This document shows positions 21,003 to 24,705 of a stretch of DNA of 24,705 bases, in pieces. Source of the DNA: Bacteroidales bacterium UBA1187. GTDB lineage: Bacteria > Bacteroidota > Bacteroidia > Bacteroidales > Paludibacteraceae. The stretch covers positions 1 through 24,705 of the forward strand of contig DBYL01000013.1 in the NCBI GenBank assembly GCA_002309835.1, read 5' to 3'. Position 1 is the stretch's first letter. Each line of letters opens with the position of its first letter. Below the pieces are notes generated by a model. It was given only the letters and a program-made list of their open reading frames with translations. It searched no databases and was not told the DNA's origin. A program made the translations under genes and the position numbers.

Positions 21003-22694
21003 ATGACAAATATTAAATTTCAAATATCACTATTCGCTCTTTGCTTGTTTCTCGGACAAGCAAGTGCAAACGTGATCACCGGTGTAGCCGCTATCCCTGA
21101 CGGTTATTACGAAGGTGTGAGTGGCAAGAAAGGTGCAGATAACATCCTCAACGCCCTCAATACCTGTATCTCAAAAGACTACAACGAGATATCGTATAAA
21201 GGTCTTGAACCGCATTATCTCAATACCGATTTCTATTCCGATACGCTCTGGGATATGTATTCTACATGCCGTTTCGATTACGAAGATGCGAATAAATCGC
21301 AGAGCCAGTTATGCGACGGTTGGAATAAAGAGCATGTCTGCTGCCAGTCGTGGTTGGGTTCCGGACCTATGGTGTCCGACCTGTTCAATGTCTATCCCAC
21401 CGATGCACGTGTGAACAACCTGCGCTCTAATTTCCCGTATGGCGTAGTTTCCGGTTCTAGTAGTGGTATTTCCGGAGACCCGAACAAACATGCTTTGGGA
21501 AAACTCGGTACATCGGCCAAGTCCGGTTATTCCGGTAAGTGCTACGAACCCGATGATCGTTACAAAGGAGATTTCGCGCGTACGTTCTTCTATATGGTGG
21601 CGCGCTATCGTAATAATATTTTGAATGGTAGCGATGGCGCGAATATGTTCACCTCATCGCCGACTAACCTCACGACCTACAGCCTCTCTTTCCTGCTCGA
21701 GTGGCATCGTAATGACCCGGTCTCCGAGAAAGAAGTAGATCGTAATCAGGCTGTCTATGGGGAGCAGAATAATCGCAACCCGTTTATCGATTATCCGGAT
21801 CTTGTCGAGTATATATGGGGTAATAAGGTAGGGGAGACCATCGACCTCTCCACGATGGTGCCTACGTGCGAAAGCGTGTATACTACTACCAAACATGGGG
21901 TCTCGTGGTCCGTTAACGGAGAGATACAACAGGTGGACTCCGTGCGTGAGAATCACCAGCCGTCCTTGCCGGATACGCCTAACTCATGCTCCGCTTCCAG
22001 CAACACGTTCGTGGGATGGACCAATACGCCTATCTCAGGTGTGGCAGCTGAGGCTCCTGCTGTATTGTACACTTCCGGTAAAGACATGCCGGTCGTGACG
22101 GCTGATATCACCTACTACGCCGTTTTCGCCCATGTGGAGACCGAGCAGACAGGTGCTGTCGAGTCGTCTGAGTCAATTGATTTCTCTGCGCAAGGCTATA
22201 CGAATGGAGCAGAGATAACTTCGTTGACGGTAGGAGAGGTAACCGTAACCTTTGGAAAGGGAACAGCGGGCTCGAATGTGCCGAAATATTACAATACCGG
22301 AACAGCCGTGCGTTGTTATCCCGGTAACACCATGACGGTTAGCGCGAATACGATAACGAAGATCGAGATTACCTTCGGTTCAGGCGAGGATAGTAATCCT
22401 ATTTCCGTCAATTCCGGCACGCTCAACGGAACTACCTGGACCGGTTCTGCAGACCAAGTCACCTTCTCCGTAGGAGGCTCAAGCGGTAATAGACGTTTCT
22501 ATAAACTCGATGTCACTATGAATGGAGAGAGTAGTGTCACTACGTATTCCGATTACCTCACGCTCTGCGATGCAACCGAAGCTATCGACGAAGTTGAGAC
22601 GGCTTCAGTAGCTCGTAAAATGCTCAAAGACGGACAATTAATCATCATGGTCGGCAACCAAGTATTTAACCTACAAGGACAAAAAATCAAATGA
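21003..22694 (+). CDS. Secreted endonuclease I family nuclease (second of three)
   Basis: 563 aa with a signal peptide (MTNIKFQISLFALCLFLG, then QASA). The nuclease domain spans about 30-275: NKEHVCCQSWLG with Glu110-His111, DLFNVYPTDARVNNLRSN with Asn138/Asn139 and Arg141, WHRNDPVSEKEVDRN, and NRNPFIDYPDLVEYIWG. The GWT module is at 297-376 (FVGWTNTPISG). Residues about 385-505 are a beta-sandwich shared with the third nuclease (PKYYNTGTAVRCYPGNTMTV; WTGSADQVTFSVGGSSGNRR). The tail is ARKMLKDGQLIIMVG then NLQGQKIK. An extracellular or cell-surface DNase is the likely role. It ends in an ATGA overlap with the third gene, so translation is probably coupled. Confidence 0.9.
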   Translation: MTNIKFQISLFALCLFLGQASANVITGVAAIPDGYYEGVSGKKGADNILNALNTCISKDYNEISYKGLEPHYLNTDFYSDTLWDMYSTCRFDYEDANKSQSQLCDGWNKEHVCCQSWLGSGPMVSDLFNVYPTDARVNNLRSNFPYGVVSGSSSGISGDPNKHALGKLGTSAKSGYSGKCYEPDDRYKGDFARTFFYMVARYRNNILNGSDGANMFTSSPTNLTTYSLSFLLEWHRNDPVSEKEVDRNQAVYGEQNNRNPFIDYPDLVEYIWGNKVGETIDLSTMVPTCESVYTTTKHGVSWSVNGEIQQVDSVRENHQPSLPDTPNSCSASSNTFVGWTNTPISGVAAEAPAVLYTSGKDMPVVTADITYYAVFAHVETEQTGAVESSESIDFSAQGYTNGAEITSLTVGEVTVTFGKGTAGSNVPKYYNTGTAVRCYPGNTMTVSANTITKIEITFGSGEDSNPISVNSGTLNGTTWTGSADQVTFSVGGSSGNRRFYKLDVTMNGESSVTTYSDYLTLCDATEAIDEVETASVARKMLKDGQLIIMVGNQVFNLQGQKIK

Positions 22695-24436
22695 AACATT
22701 CACCATTAACCATTAACCTTTCACCTTTATTTGCGCTCCTTTTGGTTGCGCAAATATCCTTTGCAGAAGAGATGCCTGCCGGTTATTACGACGGTATTGA
22801 AGGACTACAAGACTCGATTCTCAAAGGCACGCTCAAAACCATCATTCGCAATCATACCGTCATCGATTATGGCGATGGATCCTGGGAAGTGTTCTACTAT
22901 GCCGACCAGGACTCAAACGGTTACTGCATGGATATGTACTGCGATGACTGGAAGAAGTTCGGTGCACCCGGTTCTGCTGTTTCCGGTTGTAACGTGGAGC
23001 ATAGCTTCGCGAAGTCTTGGTGGGGAGGAGCTAAGAACGATGCCTACAAAGATTGTTACCATCTGAATCCGTCCAATTCTACAGCCAATAGTGCCCGCAG
23101 CAACTACCCACTGGGCATTGTGACGAAGCTGGTTAAGACCTCTGGTTCTTTGAAAATAGGGACCCAGCACCATGACTCCCTCAACGTGGATTTCAATATA
23201 TGGGAACCTAAAGATGAGTACAAAGGAGACTTCGCCCGCGCATATTTCTATATGGCTACTTGCTACGGTAAGGACAAGTACGGCGCGTATGATCCTACGG
23301 TCTGCTCTGCCTACCAAGGATGGCGACTCGATAACAAAGATGTAGGCTCGCGGTTCGCCATGCAGAATGATAACTACCTTGAGTTCCAGCCTTGGGAACA
23401 AGAAGTCCTCATCGCTTGGCATCGTCAGGACCCGGTATCCGTTAAAGAAATCAAACGTGCCGACGCGGTAAGTAACTTCCAACACAATCGTAACCCCTTC
23501 ATCGACTACCCGTACTTGGCGGAGTATATCTGGGGAGAACGTGCCGGAGAAGAGTTGAATATGGCGAATCTGATGGCTTCGTTCGAAGATGATTTTGTTC
23601 CCGGCGTGAGCAACGGATGGCGAGAGGGTGGTGAACCACCTACACCCAAACCCAAATATGGCGTTACGTGGTCGGTTAATGGAGAAACCGCTCTGGTCGA
23701 TTCCATCGTCGAGAACAAGAAAATAAGTGCGTTGCCTGCTACTCCTGTTTCGTGCTCAACCACGAGTAATACCTTCATGGGCTGGACGAACGCACCTATT
23801 AGTGGCCATACAGACGAGGCTCCGGCTACGCTATATACTAAGATTGCAGACTTCCCTGTAGTAACGGAGGATGTCACTTTCTATGCCGTCTTTGCAAAAC
23901 GAGATACTATCTCACAAGGCGCTGCACCAAAGGAAACAACCTTCGCCTTTACTACAACGGTGGCAACAGTAACCCAGGATGATGTGACCGTGACCTTTGC
24001 CCAAGCGGGAGGAAGTAATCCACCTAAGTATTACGATAGTGGTGAAGCGATACGTTGTTATGCTAAGAATACAATTACTATACAGGCGCAAAGCATCACA
24101 TCTATTACGTTTACCTTCGGTTCGGGAGATGGTTCTAATGAAATCACAGCAGATAAAGGTACCTTTGAAACCCCTACCTGGACCGGTAATGCAGACGAGA
24201 TAGTCTTTACTATCGGAGGCAACAGCGGACATAGGAAAATTGCCGGTATGAAAGTGGTCTATAACGGAGAACAAATACAAGTTACCACTAGCCGCTATCT
24301 CACGTCCTGCGATGCAACCGAAGACCTCGAAAATGAGCAGATTTCGGTGCCAAATCGCAAAATTATGCGGGATGGGCAACTTCTCATCATAGTTGGAGAC
24401 CAAATATACAATATCTTGGGCATAAAACTCCAATAA
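22691..24436 (+). CDS. Secreted endonuclease I family nuclease (third of three)
   Basis: 581 aa. The signal peptide (MKHSPLTINLSPLFALLLVA, then QISFA) is unusual because its first half is coded by a 7-bp tandem array. The nuclease domain has CNVEHSFAKSWWGG with Glu103-His104, CYHLNPSNSTANSARSN with Asn133 and Arg136, WHRQDPVSVKEIKRA, and NRNPFIDYPYLAEYIWG. The GWT module is at 322-402 (FMGWTNAPISG). A beta-sandwich of the same kind as in the second nuclease follows (PKYYDSGEAIRCYAKNTITI; WTGNADEIVFTIGGNSGHRK). The tail is NRKIMRDGQLLIIVG then YNILGIKLQ. It overlaps the second nuclease by 4 nt and is followed by a terminator, so it closes the operon. Confidence 0.9.
   Translation: MKHSPLTINLSPLFALLLVAQISFAEEMPAGYYDGIEGLQDSILKGTLKTIIRNHTVIDYGDGSWEVFYYADQDSNGYCMDMYCDDWKKFGAPGSAVSGCNVEHSFAKSWWGGAKNDAYKDCYHLNPSNSTANSARSNYPLGIVTKLVKTSGSLKIGTQHHDSLNVDFNIWEPKDEYKGDFARAYFYMATCYGKDKYGAYDPTVCSAYQGWRLDNKDVGSRFAMQNDNYLEFQPWEQEVLIAWHRQDPVSVKEIKRADAVSNFQHNRNPFIDYPYLAEYIWGERAGEELNMANLMASFEDDFVPGVSNGWREGGEPPTPKPKYGVTWSVNGETALVDSIVENKKISALPATPVSCSTTSNTFMGWTNAPISGHTDEAPATLYTKIADFPVVTEDVTFYAVFAKRDTISQGAAPKETTFAFTTTVATVTQDDVTVTFAQAGGSNPPKYYDSGEAIRCYAKNTITIQAQSITSITFTFGSGDGSNEITADKGTFETPTWTGNADEIVFTIGGNSGHRKIAGMKVVYNGEQIQVTTSRYLTSCDATEDLENEQISVPNRKIMRDGQLLIIVGDQIYNILGIKLQ
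22698..22732 (+). repeat. 7-bp tandem array coding for a signal peptide
   Basis: Five heptamers (ATTCACC, ATTAACC twice, TTTCACC, TTTATTT) code for residues 3-14 of the third nuclease (HSPLTINLSPLF). Their reverse complements (GGTGAAT, GGTTAAT, GGTGAAA) resemble the arrays at 9987-10021 and 10824-10860. Confidence 0.75.
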
Positions 24437-24474
24437 AACCCCTCGAGCGCAAAAAAATCGCTCCCAAATAGGTT

Positions 24475-24509
24475 AAAACGGCATTTTTTTATAAAATTTG
24501 CCGTTTTTT
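24475..24509 (+). terminator. Terminator of the nuclease operon
   Basis: AAAACGGCA pairs with TGCCGTTTT over 9 bp around a 15-nt AT-rich loop, ending in six T. It is 39 nt after the third nuclease stop. A smaller hairpin (GAGCG/CGCTC, 24445-24463) precedes it. Confidence 0.75.
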
Positions 24510-24510
24510 C

Positions 24511-24541
24511 TTGCATATTCCGCAAATTCTTTGTAACTTTG
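24511..24541 (+). promoter_or_regulatory. mutA promoter
   Basis: A -33 TTG at 24511-24513, a 20-nt gap, and a -7 TAACTTTG at 24534-24541. It leaves a leader of about 50 nt, longer than for the other promoters here. The palindromic extension seen at 5582 and 16629 is absent. Confidence 0.75.
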
Positions 24542-24600
24542 TGCGTTTTTAAATTTTATGTATGTTTTTTTACTAATCAAAATAAATTAACTCTTAAATC

Positions 24601-24705
24601 ATGGCAACAAAACTCAATCTTCTGCAAGATTTTCCCGCCATCTCAAAGCAAGTTTGGAAGGACAAAATCATCGCTGACTTGAAAGGTGCCGACTTCGACA
24701 AGAAG
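24601..24705 (+). CDS. mutA: Methylmalonyl-CoA mutase small subunit (3' partial)
   Basis: Only the first 35 residues are in the window. The opening 'LLQDFPAISKQVWKDKI' followed by ADLKGADFDKK is typical of the N-terminus of the small (MutA) subunit in Bacteroidales. With the large cobalamin-binding subunit it interconverts succinyl-CoA and methylmalonyl-CoA in the cytoplasm, on the route from succinate to propionate. It has its own promoter and lies after the nuclease operon terminator, so it is a separate unit. Confidence 0.85.
   Translation, partial: MATKLNLLQDFPAISKQVWKDKIIADLKGADFDKK

Overview
The window is a 24.7 kb chromosomal segment from a bacterium of the phylum Bacteroidota, most likely an uncultured Bacteroidales. 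The signs are: promoters of the Bacteroidetes type (TTG, about 20 nt, TAnnTTTG) ahead of several units; no convincing Shine-Dalgarno sites; a type 9 secretion (T9SS) C-terminal sorting domain; short 'R-K...DGQL...YNLQGQ+IK' tails on secreted proteins; an OmpA-type porin with a long Ala/Glu linker; a DPP-IV peptidase; and the start of a methylmalonyl-CoA mutase small subunit. No rRNA, tRNA, CRISPR array, insertion sequence or phage gene was seen.

Layout. 1-5.5 kb: the 3' part of a giant modular surface protein (helical repeats, MBG-type beta modules, T9SS sorting domain), then an OmpA-family protein, then a strong terminator. 5.6-12.4 kb: a promoter and a tightly packed plus-strand operon coding for an unknown secreted protein, an SLC5/SGLT-type sodium/solute symporter, a DPP-IV-like peptidase, a ROK sugar kinase and a NodB-type polysaccharide deacetylase. 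12.4-14.3 kb: convergent panB, then a divergent, apparently orphan FecCD-type permease; the two promoters interleave. 14.3-16.4 kb: clpB on the minus strand, without the usual N-terminal domain. 16.6-17.8 kb: a PlsC-type acyltransferase overlapping a C_GCAxxG_C_C redox protein. 17.8-19.2 kb: dihydrolipoyl dehydrogenase. 19.2-24.4 kb: three consecutive secreted endonuclease I paralogs, closed by a terminator. 24.5 kb to the end: promoter and first 35 codons of mutA.

How the genes fit together. The 5.6-12.4 kb operon looks like nutrient uptake (peptide trimming, Na+-driven sugar import, sugar phosphorylation), but the substrate cannot be read from the sequence. The endonuclease operon probably digests extracellular DNA at the cell surface or outside it. 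The unknown leader protein of the uptake operon shares a 'GWT' beta module and a short C-terminal tail with the three nucleases, so the same export and anchoring route probably handles all four.

The most unusual signal is not a gene. Short tandem arrays of period 4/8 or 7, built from a small common vocabulary (GAAT, GAAC, GAGT, TAAC, GGAT; or GGTGAAA/GTTTAAT-like heptamers), occur between genes and also in frame inside coding sequence. Four lie in the DPP-IV gene, one near the end of the leader gene, and one makes up the signal peptide of the third nuclease. Other points: two promoters with the same 19-bp palindrome over the -7 box, and a convergent gene pair in which each gene's terminator lies in the other gene's coding sequence.
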